NCBI GenBank assembly: GCA_020635695.1 | Contig: JACJZH010000011.1 | Location: forward strand, 1 to 64,000 | Source: Flavobacteriales bacterium | Lineage (GTDB): Bacteria > Bacteroidota > Bacteroidia > Flavobacteriales_F > PHOS-HE28 | Reading direction: 5' to 3' | DNA: 64,000 bases | In this document: positions 1 through 8,078 of the stretch, piece by piece | Position numbering within the stretch: position 1 is the stretch's first letter | Layout of the letters: each line of letters begins with the position of its first letter | Notes under the pieces: generated by a model | What the model was told of the DNA's origin: nothing | Databases searched by the model: none | Seen by the model: the letters and a program-made list of their open reading frames with translations, nothing else | Position numbers and translations under genes: made by a program

Positions 1-594
1 CAGGACCTGCGCATCCGCCGCCTGCAGGACGCCCTCACCAAGAAGGACTCCGTGACGCTGGCCCTGGTGGTGAGCCTCAAGAGCAGCCTGGGCAACCTGA
101 ACGACACCGACGTGACCGTGAACGTGGAGAAGAGCGTGGTCTTCATCTCGCTCAGCGACAAGATGCTGTTCCAGAGCGGCAGCACCAAGCTCAGCGCCCG
201 CGCCAAGCAGGTGCTGGAGAAGGTGGCCACCGTGCTCAACGACAAGCCCGAGATGGAGGTGCTGGTGGAGGGCCACACGGACAACGTGCCCATCAGCCGC
301 GACTGCATCAAGGACAACTGGGACCTGAGCGCCATGCGCGCCACCACCATCACGCGGGTGCTGCAGAACGACTACAACGTCGATCCCGCCCGCATCACGG
401 CCGGTGGTCGCAGCGAGTATGTGCCCCTTGCCAGCAACGAGACGCCCGAGGGCCGCAGCACCAACCGCCGCATCCGCATCGTGATCCTGCCCAAGCTGGA
501 CCAGTTCTTCGGCATGATCGAGGATGGGCTGAAGGCGGCCGAGGACATGCAGGAGGGGATGGGGGCTCCGGCACCGGCCGGGACGGAAGAGTAG
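1..594 (+). CDS. OmpA-family protein, C-terminal part (cut by window edge)
   Basis: The reading frame is open from base 1, so the gene starts upstream of the window and only the last 197 residues are seen. After a short charged helical stretch, an OmpA/MotB peptidoglycan-binding domain occupies about residues 45-160 of the visible part. It has the diagnostic EGHTDNVP loop, whose Asp contacts diaminopimelate, and the NRRIRI strand carrying the conserved Arg. The tail is Ala/Pro/Glu-rich. By family it is an envelope protein that anchors the outer membrane, or an envelope complex, to peptidoglycan. Lipoprotein and barrel versions cannot be told apart without the N-terminus. It converges on ftsK with only 9 nt between stops. 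An internal GTG at 52 is not a credible start because coding continues upstream. Confidence 0.9.
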   Translation, partial: QDLRIRRLQDALTKKDSVTLALVVSLKSSLGNLNDTDVTVNVEKSVVFISLSDKMLFQSGSTKLSARAKQVLEKVATVLNDKPEMEVLVEGHTDNVPISRDCIKDNWDLSAMRATTITRVLQNDYNVDPARITAGGRSEYVPLASNETPEGRSTNRRIRIVILPKLDQFFGMIEDGLKAAEDMQEGMGAPAPAGTEE

Positions 595-603
595 GGTAGG
601 GGC

Positions 604-3117
604 TCAATACCCGCCCTCCCCGGCCTCGGCCGGGTGCAGCAGCGCCTCCAGCGCGGTCTCGTCACGTACCAGCACCTGGCGGGCCTTGCTGCCCTCGAAG
701 GGCCCCAGCACGCCCGCGGCCTCCAACTGGTCCACGATGCGGCCGGCGCGGTTGTAGCCCAGCTTCAGCTTGCGCTGGATCAGGCTGGTGCTGCCCTGCT
801 GGGTCTGCACCACCAGGCGGGCGGCCTCCTCGAACATGGCGTCGCGCTCGCCGTCGTCGATCACGCCGTCGCCCTCCTCGGTTGGCACCTCGGGCAGCAG
901 GAAGGCCTCGGGGTAGGCGCGCTGCTGGCCGATGAAGTCGGTGATCTCGTCCACCTCGGGGGTGTCCACGAAGGCGCACTGGATGCGGATGAGGTCGTTG
1001 CCGGTGCTCAGCAGCATGTCGCCCCGGCCGATCAGCTGCTCGGCGCCGCCGCTGTCCAGGATGGTGCGGCTGTCCACCTTGCTGGTCACCCGGAAGGCGA
1101 TGCGGGCCGGGAAGTTGGCCTTGATGGTACCGGTGATGATGTTGACGCTGGGCCGTTGGGTGGCGATGATCAGGTGGATGCCGATGGCCCGGGCCAGCTG
1201 CGCCAGGCGGGCGATGGGCGTCTCCACCTCGCGGCCGGCGGTCATGATCAGGTCGGCGAACTCGTCCACCACCAGCACGATGTAGGGCAGGTAGCGGTGC
1301 CCGTTCTCGGGGTTCAGCCGCCGCTTGATGAACTTGGCGTTGTATTCCTTGATGTTGCGGACCTGCGCGTCCTTCAACAGCTCGTAGCGCTCGTCCATCT
1401 CGATGCACAGGCTGTTGAGGGTGGCCACCACCTTCTTGGTGTCGGTGATGATGGCCTCCTCGCTGCCGGGCAGCTTGGCCAGGAAGTGCCGCTCGATCTT
1501 GTTGAAGAGGGAGAGCTCCACCTTCTTGGGGTCCACCAGCACGAACTTGATCTGGCTGGGGTGCTTCTTGTACAGCAGGCTGACGAGGATGGCGTTGAGG
1601 CCCACCGACTTGCCCTGGCCCGTGGCACCGGCCATCAGCAGGTGGGGCATCTTGGCCAGGTCGGTCACGAAGGTCTCGTTGCTGATGGTCTTGCCCAGCA
1701 CGATCGGTAGTTCGGCGCCGCTGTTCTGGAACTTGTCGCTGGCCACCACGGCGCGCATGCCCACCACCTGCGGGTTGCTGTTGGGCACCTCGATGCCGAT
1801 GGTTCCCTTGCCGGGGATGGGGGCGATGATCCGGATGCCCAGGGCCGCCAGGCTCAGCGCGATGTCGTCCTCCAGGTTCTTGATCTTGCTGATGCGAACC
1901 CCCGCCTGGGGGATGATCTCGTACAGGGTGACCGTGGGCCCGATGGTGGCCTTGATGCGCTCGATGCCGATGTTGTAGTGGCCGAGCGTGCGCACGATGT
2001 TGTTCTTGTTCTCCTCCAGCTCCTCCTTGGTCACGGTGAGCTCGCCGCTGCCGTGGTCCACCAGCAGGTCGATCACGGGGGGCTCGTAGCTGCTCAGGTC
2101 CAGCGTGGGGTCGTACTCCCCGAACTCCTGCAGCTTCCGGTCCAGTTCCTCGTCGCTCAGGGTCACGTCGTCGCTGGCGGCCACCTGCACGCTGAACTCC
2201 TCGTCGTCGCTGTTCAGGTCCTCGGCGGTGGGGGTGGGGTCCAGCTCTTCGGCCTCCGGCTCCTCCTCGGGAAGGTCCTGCTCCAGCTCCATCTCCAGCT
2301 CGGGAACGGCTTCCTCGTCTTCTTCGATCGCATCCTCTTCCTGCTCCTCGGCCTCGATGGCCACAGGTTCCTCTTCAAAGCCACGAACGCGGTTGGTCCG
2401 CGACGGGGCCTCCTCCGTGGAAACTTCCTCCTCGGCGGCCTCCGACGTCCCCTTCCGCTGGAAGAAGGCGAGCAGCTGTCCGAACTCCACGTCGAACGTG
2501 TAGGTGACGAAGCCCAGCAGGGCGAAGGTGATGGCCGCTCCCGCCCCGAAGCCGCCCAGCAGGCCGATCAGGTGGCTGTTCAGCGTGTAGCCCAGCCCGC
2601 CGCCCAGGAAGAGCAGGTCGCTGCTGCGGAAGATGAAGCCGAGCAGCGTGGGCAGCCAGAACAGCGCCATGGCGGTCCACCCCAGCGTACGGCGCACGGG
2701 CAGCAGCCAGGTGCCGAGCAGCACCCGCACCCCGGCCAGGAAGGCCCAGAGCGGGAAGGCGAAGGCCGCAAGCCCGAACCAGGTGTGCATGAAGCGGTGG
2801 GCCACCAGGGCGCCGACCTTGCCCAGCCAGTTCTCCACGCGCACCTCCGGACTGAAGATGGCGCTCCACGGGCGGCTTACGAGGTCCTGGTCGATCTTCC
2901 AGGTGAAGAGGTAGCTCACGAAGGCCACCGTGAGGTAGGCGGCCGACAGCACCAGCAGCAGCCCGCCCACCTTGTGCGTGCGGCGGTCGGCCAGGAAGGC
3001 GCGGAAGCGTGCAAAGGCCCCGGAACCGTCGTTCGACGACCGGGAACGCTTGCTGCGCTTGGGCTTCTTGTCGGGCTCCTCGCCCCGGATGCGGTTCCTG
3101 CGTTCGGCCACGGGCAA
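604..3117 (-). CDS. ftsK: DNA translocase FtsK/SpoIIIE
   Basis: This 837-residue protein has the full FtsK layout. A basic N-terminus is followed by about four membrane segments (residues 50-205), an acidic Glu/Asp/Pro linker (about 225-350) and the RecA-like motor. Walker A is GATGQGKS near residue 496 and Walker B is VLVVDEFADL near 616. A C-terminal winged-helix gamma domain (about 770-837) contains the typical STSLIQRKLKLGYNRA segment that in the family reads chromosome polarity signals. Role: pumping chromosome ends through the closing septum and activating dimer resolution. The start is TTG; no in-frame ATG lies nearby, and a perfect TAGTTTTG promoter element sits about 33 nt upstream. 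A GTG two codons further in is an alternative start. Confidence 0.95.
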   Translation of the reverse strand: MPVAERRNRIRGEEPDKKPKRSKRSRSSNDGSGAFARFRAFLADRRTHKVGGLLLVLSAAYLTVAFVSYLFTWKIDQDLVSRPWSAIFSPEVRVENWLGKVGALVAHRFMHTWFGLAAFAFPLWAFLAGVRVLLGTWLLPVRRTLGWTAMALFWLPTLLGFIFRSSDLLFLGGGLGYTLNSHLIGLLGGFGAGAAITFALLGFVTYTFDVEFGQLLAFFQRKGTSEAAEEEVSTEEAPSRTNRVRGFEEEPVAIEAEEQEEDAIEEDEEAVPELEMELEQDLPEEEPEAEELDPTPTAEDLNSDDEEFSVQVAASDDVTLSDEELDRKLQEFGEYDPTLDLSSYEPPVIDLLVDHGSGELTVTKEELEENKNNIVRTLGHYNIGIERIKATIGPTVTLYEIIPQAGVRISKIKNLEDDIALSLAALGIRIIAPIPGKGTIGIEVPNSNPQVVGMRAVVASDKFQNSGAELPIVLGKTISNETFVTDLAKMPHLLMAGATGQGKSVGLNAILVSLLYKKHPSQIKFVLVDPKKVELSLFNKIERHFLAKLPGSEEAIITDTKKVVATLNSLCIEMDERYELLKDAQVRNIKEYNAKFIKRRLNPENGHRYLPYIVLVVDEFADLIMTAGREVETPIARLAQLARAIGIHLIIATQRPSVNIITGTIKANFPARIAFRVTSKVDSRTILDSGGAEQLIGRGDMLLSTGNDLIRIQCAFVDTPEVDEITDFIGQQRAYPEAFLLPEVPTEEGDGVIDDGERDAMFEEAARLVVQTQQGSTSLIQRKLKLGYNRAGRIVDQLEAAGVLGPFEGSKARQVLVRDETALEALLHPAEAGEGGY

Positions 3118-3149
3118 TGCGGTGAAGGCCCCTCGCGTGGGGAGCCGTT

Positions 3150-3157
3150 CAAAACTA
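3150..3157 (-). promoter_or_regulatory. -7 promoter element for ftsK
   Basis: Reads TAGTTTTG on the minus strand, an exact match to the Bacteroidota TAnnTTTG element. It lies 33 nt upstream of the TTG start of ftsK, between that gene and the lipoprotein gene. Confidence 0.6.
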
Positions 3158-3228
3158 CCGGGATGCCCAGGGGGAACGGGCCGCGAAGGCCCGCTATTAT
3201 CAACAGGGTCGATCGGAAAACCCGGCCG

Positions 3229-3930
3229 TCAGAGCGTGAAGGTGCTCAGCACCTCCTCCATCTCGTGCTGCAGCACGGCAGGTTCCACCGGTTCGTGGTC
3301 CTTCTTCACGGCGAACTTGGCCTCGTCCACCGGCCCCGGCTTCACGTTCACGGCGTCCAGCCGCATCCGCATGCCATACTGCTCCACCTCGTAGCGCAGC
3401 AGCATGCCGGGGATGTCCGCGAACGGCCCGAACCAGTTCGGGTCCTCCACACCAATGCGGTCGGTGTACCACAGGTCGATCTCCGGCTGTCCCATGTCCG
3501 CGAACAGCGCGATGGCCTTCCGGCAGGGATAGCCGGCAATGGTGTCCCTGTCGGGGGTGTGCAGGATGGTGAGCACGGGAGTGCCTTCGTCCAACTGACG
3601 CACTTCACGCTCGCTCATGTGTGCCACGAGCTTCTTGCTCAGGATCGCCAGGTGGTAGTCCATGGCCCGCTGCCGGCTGTCCGTGATCATGGCGGTGCGG
3701 AACACGCCCATGCCGGCACTGAGCTCCACCACCTGCCTGTCCTTGGTGAAGGTGACCAGGGTCCGCTCGGGCAGCATGCCCGCCATCAGCCCGTTCGGAT
3801 CGTAATCGGGGAAGCTCAGGGCATATTCGATCACGCCCTGGTCCACGGTGCGGACGAGCAGGTCGCTGGAGCAGCCGTGCAGCAGGAGCGCCGCAGCGGC
3901 CAGAAGGGGGATATGGATGCGCATGCGCAT
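3229..3930 (-). CDS. putative lipoprotein of unknown function
   Basis: A 233-residue protein with an N-terminal hydrophobic segment ending in LLLHGC, a plausible lipoprotein signal with Cys at about position 20. The mature part begins with a GVIEYALSF strand followed by short alternating strands. This resembles the general look of the DUF4412/GLPGLI group of Bacteroidota envelope proteins, but I cannot assign it firmly. No catalytic motif is visible. It lies 111 nt upstream of ftsK in the same direction, but ftsK has its own promoter element, so co-transcription is uncertain. Alternative in-frame ATG two codons downstream. Confidence 0.75.
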   Translation of the reverse strand: MRMRIHIPLLAAAALLLHGCSSDLLVRTVDQGVIEYALSFPDYDPNGLMAGMLPERTLVTFTKDRQVVELSAGMGVFRTAMITDSRQRAMDYHLAILSKKLVAHMSEREVRQLDEGTPVLTILHTPDRDTIAGYPCRKAIALFADMGQPEIDLWYTDRIGVEDPNWFGPFADIPGMLLRYEVEQYGMRMRLDAVNVKPGPVDEAKFAVKKDHEPVEPAVLQHEMEEVLSTFTL

Positions 3931-3991
3931 GGATCTGAAGGTGCGGCGTGTTACGAAGGATGGGTGCTCCGGGTTGCAGCCGCGCCCCGGC

Positions 3992-3999
3992 TACCTTTG
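3992..3999 (+). promoter_or_regulatory. -7 promoter element for arginase gene
   Basis: TACCTTTG, an exact TAnnTTTG match ending 24 nt before the arginase ATG at 4024. A TTG at 3974-3976 could be the upstream element. Confidence 0.65.
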
Positions 4000-4023
4000 T
4001 GGCGTTCCATCGAGAACGACCCC

Positions 4024-4965
4024 ATGGAAGTACGATTGATCGAGGCCAGCTCCGAGATCGGGGCCGGCAGCCGCGGTGCCAGCATGGGCATGGCGGGTTT
4101 GCGCGTGGCCGCCTGGAAGCTCGGCAGTGAGCTGTTCGGCCATGCCGAGGAGAGCATCCTGCGCAACGAGAACGACGTCCTGTACGAGGACGACCGTTCG
4201 CCCAATGCCCACCACATCGACGGGCTCATCCGCTTCGAGAGCGACCTGGCCTACGAGGTGTACCGCTTCGTGCGCAACGGCATCTTTCCCATCGTGGTGG
4301 GGGGCGACCACAGCATCGCCATCGGTTCGGTGAGCGGCAGCAAGATGGCCGCCGGGAACGAGCGCCTGGGCGTGGTGTGGATCGACGCCCATGCCGACCT
4401 GCACACCCCGCTCACCACCCCCAGCGGCAACGTGCACGGCATGCCCCTGGCCCTGCTCATGGACCTGGAGAACCCGGAACGGAAGAACGACCCGGTGATC
4501 TACACCATGGACCAGTGGGACCGCCTGAAGAAGATCGGTGACGATGGGGCCAAGCTCCTGCCCAAGGACCTGGTCTTCATCGGGTTGCGCGACTATGAGG
4601 CCGAAGAGCGGCTGCTGATCGAGCAGCACGGCATCCGGGTGGTCACCGTGGAGGAGCTGCGGGGCAAGGGGGCGAAGGCCGTGGTGGCCGAGACCCTGGC
4701 CCACCTGAAGGACTGCGGGCGCCTGCACATCAGCTTCGACGTCGATTCGCTGGACCCTTCCATCTCCGTGGGTACGGGTACGCCGGTGCCCAACGGCCTC
4801 TTCGTGGACGAGGCGACCGACCTGCTCACCGGGCTCTGCAGCGATCCCCGGACCACCACCCTGGACGTGGTGGAGATCAACCCGGCGCTGGACACGGGCA
4901 ACGCCATGGCCGAGGCCACGCTGGGCATCCTGGAACCCCTCTGGCCCCTCCTGCGGGCCCGCTGA
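4024..4965 (+). CDS. rocF: arginase
   Basis: A 313-residue ureohydrolase that splits arginine to ornithine and urea. The binuclear Mn ligand motifs are all present in order: GGDHS near residue 93, DAHADLHTP near 120 and SFDVDSLDP near 237. The SGNVHG loop between them is typical of true arginases rather than agmatinases, as is the length. The frame stays open a long way upstream, but the ATG at 4024 was chosen because it lies 24 nt after a perfect promoter element and family homology begins there (MEVRLIEASSEIG). The next gene, a CtlX-type hydrolase, starts about 10 nt after the stop, suggesting a two-gene arginine catabolic operon. Confidence 0.93.
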   Translation: MEVRLIEASSEIGAGSRGASMGMAGLRVAAWKLGSELFGHAEESILRNENDVLYEDDRSPNAHHIDGLIRFESDLAYEVYRFVRNGIFPIVVGGDHSIAIGSVSGSKMAAGNERLGVVWIDAHADLHTPLTTPSGNVHGMPLALLMDLENPERKNDPVIYTMDQWDRLKKIGDDGAKLLPKDLVFIGLRDYEAEERLLIEQHGIRVVTVEELRGKGAKAVVAETLAHLKDCGRLHISFDVDSLDPSISVGTGTPVPNGLFVDEATDLLTGLCSDPRTTTLDVVEINPALDTGNAMAEATLGILEPLWPLLRAR

Positions 4966-4975
4966 TCGGGTGGCG

Positions 4976-5917
4976 ATGGAGACCCCTCCGCACGTCGCCG
5001 ATCGCGTGATCCTGGTCCGCCCGACCGGCTTCGGCCACGACGCCGAGACCGCCGCCTCGAACGCCTTTCAGAGGAATGTTCAAGATACTGATATTCAGTT
5101 CAAAGCAGAATCTGAGTTCGATGAACTTCTAGGCATGCTGGACCGGGTGGGCGTGGGCGTTACCGTGCTCGATCCCCCGGTGCCCGACGCCCCCAACGCG
5201 GTGTTCCCCAACAACTGGTTCAGCACCCATGCGGACGGCACCGTGGTGTTGTACCCCATGGCCACGCCGAGCCGCCGCCGGGAACGGGACCGCGACCTGG
5301 ACGAGACCCTCGAGCGGCATGGCTTCAAGGTGCGGCAGTTGGTGGACCTCACCGCCCTGGAGCTGGACGACCGCTACCTGGAGGGCACGGGGAGCCTGGT
5401 CATCGATCGGCCGCGCAACGTGGCCTTCGCCGCCCTCTCGCCCCGCACCACCGAACGGGCCCTGAACCACTGGTGCGGCGCCCTGCATGGCGGGCAGGTG
5501 CCCTTCCTGGCCACGATGGACGGCACCCTCGCCGGGGCCCCGGTCTACCACACCAACGTGGTCATGAGCCTCGGCGAGCGCTTCGCCCTGATCTGCCTGG
5601 AGGCGCTGCCCTACCCGGTGGATCGCGAGGACGTGTACCTGGAGTTGGAGCGTACCGGCCGGGAGATCATCGAGATCGGGCTGGACCAGATGCATCGCTA
5701 CCTGGGCAACTTGCTGGAGCTCAAGGCACTGGGTAAGGACGACCGCTTCCTTTTCCTCAGTGATGCCGCCTACCTGAGCCTGCGCCCCGAGCAGCGCCAA
5801 CGCTTGCAGCAGCACGGGCAGCTGGTCCCCGTCCCCGTGCCCACCATCGAGGCCGTGGGCGGCGGAAGCGTGCGCTGCATGCTGGCCGAGAACTTCCTCG
5901 AACCGTTGTCGGAATGA
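4976..5917 (+). CDS. ctlX: CtlX-type citrulline/arginine-related hydrolase (amidinotransferase fold)
   Basis: A 313-residue member of the guanidino-group-modifying superfamily. Visible signatures are PNNWFSTH and the following YPM stretch near residue 80-95, EGTGS near 135, the catalytic-His motif HTNVVM near 191 and the nucleophile-Cys motif GGGSVRCMLAE near 300. These match the citrulline utilisation hydrolase (CtlX) group and the related arginine deiminase/DDAH enzymes. The exact substrate (citrulline, arginine or a methylated arginine) cannot be read from sequence. Placement directly behind arginase supports a role in ornithine-yielding nitrogen catabolism. A GTG at 4970 is the alternative start. 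Codons between about 5070 and 5133 are unusually A+T-rich compared with the rest of the gene. Confidence 0.85.
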   Translation: METPPHVADRVILVRPTGFGHDAETAASNAFQRNVQDTDIQFKAESEFDELLGMLDRVGVGVTVLDPPVPDAPNAVFPNNWFSTHADGTVVLYPMATPSRRRERDRDLDETLERHGFKVRQLVDLTALELDDRYLEGTGSLVIDRPRNVAFAALSPRTTERALNHWCGALHGGQVPFLATMDGTLAGAPVYHTNVVMSLGERFALICLEALPYPVDREDVYLELERTGREIIEIGLDQMHRYLGNLLELKALGKDDRFLFLSDAAYLSLRPEQRQRLQQHGQLVPVPVPTIEAVGGGSVRCMLAENFLEPLSE

Positions 5918-6009
5918 GTTCGCCTGGAGGAGGGCCAGTGTGTGACTTACGGCCAACCTGTTGTTAGCAGCGACCGACCGCCATGTTGCCCCAGACGAAA
6001 GGGTATGCC

Positions 6010-6017
6010 TACTTTCG
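6010..6017 (+). promoter_or_regulatory. probable -7 promoter element
   Basis: TACTTTCG, one mismatch to TAnnTTTG, ending 19 nt before the ATG at 6037. It lies inside the first codons of the longer reading and so argues for the shorter start. Confidence 0.4.
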
Positions 6018-6036
6018 GGATATTCTCAGTCGAGAC

Positions 6037-8004
6037 ATGCGGCAGCTCTACGTCATAGTCCCGATGCTCTTGGCAGGACAACTGGTGGGCCAGCAGCCGG
6101 GGACACTGGATTCGACGTTCTCTGATGATGGAGTGTTGGTATTGTCCGAGTCGTTCTTGGGTGGTTTTGTCCACGGTCAGAGCATGACACTGTTCCATGT
6201 CGATGACAGCCTGGGTCAACACTTTGTCAGCTACTCGGACTCGGTCGTCCGTTTCCTGGCGGTCACTGAAGCGGGCATGGTAGATACAAGTTCTTCGGGG
6301 GCCTTCTATATCATGGATAGTGGGGCATTGGGATCATACGGGAATATCCAGGTGAGGCGCGTGTTCGCGATCGATGAAAGGGCCCACGCCGTGCTGAAGA
6401 GCGACTCCGGGCTTCACATGATCAGGTTCTCGTTGGACGGCCAACTCGACACGGCCTTTGGGCCTGGTGGGGGTGTACTTCAACTAGATTGGGAACGGTT
6501 CAATGAGCAGTCCTTTGATAGCTTGTTGGAACTACAGGACGGTGGGTATCTGCTGTCCGGATACTATCGCGAGTTGATACCCCCGTTCAACGACCACCAA
6601 AGGAATTGTTACTTCATCCGCCTGAACGGCTCTTTCGAGCCAAGCATGGACTTCGGATCGAATGGTGCGCTTGTCCTGTACGGATCTTCGACCCCGAACT
6701 ACCCCTACTACAGTGTGAGGGGGGTAGGTGAGTTGTCGGATAGTACGCTGGCTGTCGGTTTGTACTACAATGTCTACGGTCCTGGCGTTTATGGCTCGTC
6801 GAGCGTGCTTTTGATCTCAAGGAATGGGGTCATTCTTGGTCAGAGCAGTGTCGAATGCGGCAGTAGCTCGCCGTGGTTGGCGGCCTTCCATGTGACGTGT
6901 CAGGATGTGCTGATGTACTCGGTCGCGAACTGTTCTGTTGCGATGGAAGGGATGGATACGTTGTACCAGTCCTATTCCCTTGACTTCACACCCCAAGACG
7001 TTTTCTCGGATGACCAAGGAGTGTTGTACACGGTGACCCAAGGGTGGAGGGTCGCAAGGAGGTTACCCTCCGGGGAGTTTGACGATCAGTTCGGCGAGTA
7101 TGTGATTGGTGATGGATACACGTACAGTGCACAGCTTCCCACGGCCCCTGGTACTGTGAAAGGGATGGTGGTGTTGCCGGATGGAAAGCTCTTGTCTTGG
7201 GGAAATGGCTACACAGATGCCACTCGGGTCATCATGACACGCCACCACAACCTGCCCGACCCCCGTGCAAAGCTTTCCCTCCGACTTTTCCTTGGTGGCG
7301 CTTACGAGCCCGGGGTCGGGCTGATGCGTGATGCCCTGCGCCAGCAGGGACTGGTCCCGGATTCGCAGCCCTACTCGGAGCCCGACTACGTTCCTGTGGG
7401 TGGTTTGCCAACGTGCGTCATCTCTCAGGAGGTACTCGGGTGGACAGGGGATAGTGCCGTGGTCGATTGGGTATGGATGGAACTGCTGGACCCGGCCGAC
7501 AGTATTACGGTGTTGGCGACGCGGTCGGGGCTGGTACTTCGTGATGGAACGGTGACCCAGGCCGACGGCTGCTCAGTGATCGACTTCCGTGCTGGCGCTG
7601 GCAGCTATTTCCTGCGGGTCCGCCATCGGAACCACTTGGGTGCCATGGTACATGATCCGATCACTTTGAGCGACACCGTGGTGCATGTGGACCTCACGGA
7701 CCCGGCAACTCTGTGTTTTGGTACGGAGGCACAAGAGGAGTTGAATGGTGTTCAACTCCTCTGGCCGGGGGATGCCTCTGGCGATGGGATCGTGCGGTAC
7801 TCAGGTGCTTTGAACGATCGTGACGAGGTACTCCTGACCGTCGGCGGTAGCCCACCAACCGCCATCACAAACGGCTATTCGGATGCTGATGTGAACTTGG
7901 ACGGCCTGGTGAGGTACGCCGGAGCCAGTAATGATCGCGACCTGATCTTGCAGACCATAGGTGGTACGAGCCCCATATCCATCAGGGAGGAGCAGAGGCC
8001 TTGA
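6037..8004 (+). CDS. secreted delta-60-repeat-like protein with shared C-terminal NDRD module
   Basis: A 655-residue exported protein. The N-terminus from the ATG at 6037 is a clean signal peptide (MRQLYVIVPMLLAG, cleavage near GQLVGQ). An ATG at 5983 would add 18 residues in front of it. The body opens with GTLDSTFSDDGV, the hallmark of delta-60 repeats, and repeats such as LDTAFGPGGGV and FDDQFGEYVIGDGY follow, indicating a beta-propeller-like structure. The last 245 residues form a module also found at the end of the gene ending at 48485. It includes RHRNHLGAM and two YxGxxNDRD motifs in a dockerin-like, Asp-rich setting, and there is no typical T9SS type A tail. Base composition is clearly lower in G+C than in neighbours, so the gene may be transferred or weakly selected. 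Confidence 0.85.
   Translation: MRQLYVIVPMLLAGQLVGQQPGTLDSTFSDDGVLVLSESFLGGFVHGQSMTLFHVDDSLGQHFVSYSDSVVRFLAVTEAGMVDTSSSGAFYIMDSGALGSYGNIQVRRVFAIDERAHAVLKSDSGLHMIRFSLDGQLDTAFGPGGGVLQLDWERFNEQSFDSLLELQDGGYLLSGYYRELIPPFNDHQRNCYFIRLNGSFEPSMDFGSNGALVLYGSSTPNYPYYSVRGVGELSDSTLAVGLYYNVYGPGVYGSSSVLLISRNGVILGQSSVECGSSSPWLAAFHVTCQDVLMYSVANCSVAMEGMDTLYQSYSLDFTPQDVFSDDQGVLYTVTQGWRVARRLPSGEFDDQFGEYVIGDGYTYSAQLPTAPGTVKGMVVLPDGKLLSWGNGYTDATRVIMTRHHNLPDPRAKLSLRLFLGGAYEPGVGLMRDALRQQGLVPDSQPYSEPDYVPVGGLPTCVISQEVLGWTGDSAVVDWVWMELLDPADSITVLATRSGLVLRDGTVTQADGCSVIDFRAGAGSYFLRVRHRNHLGAMVHDPITLSDTVVHVDLTDPATLCFGTEAQEELNGVQLLWPGDASGDGIVRYSGALNDRDEVLLTVGGSPPTAITNGYSDADVNLDGLVRYAGASNDRDLILQTIGGTSPISIREEQRP
7270..8001 (+). 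other. C-terminal HRNHLG/NDRD module, copy 1
   Basis: About 244 residues that align over their length with the end of the 44766-48485 product. Matching landmarks are G-MRD-LR, VDWV-EL-DP, ATRS-L--RDG, RHRNHLGAM and two copies of Y-G--NDRD--L--IGG, about 117 nt apart (near 7794 and 7911). The Asp-rich loops before each repeat look like calcium-binding dockerin loops. Confidence 0.75.
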
Positions 8005-8078
8005 AGCCTTCCCGATCTATGATCGGTCAGAGGTCCGTGGCTGAGAACTTTCTTCCTTTGCGCGACCAGTCCTGACCC

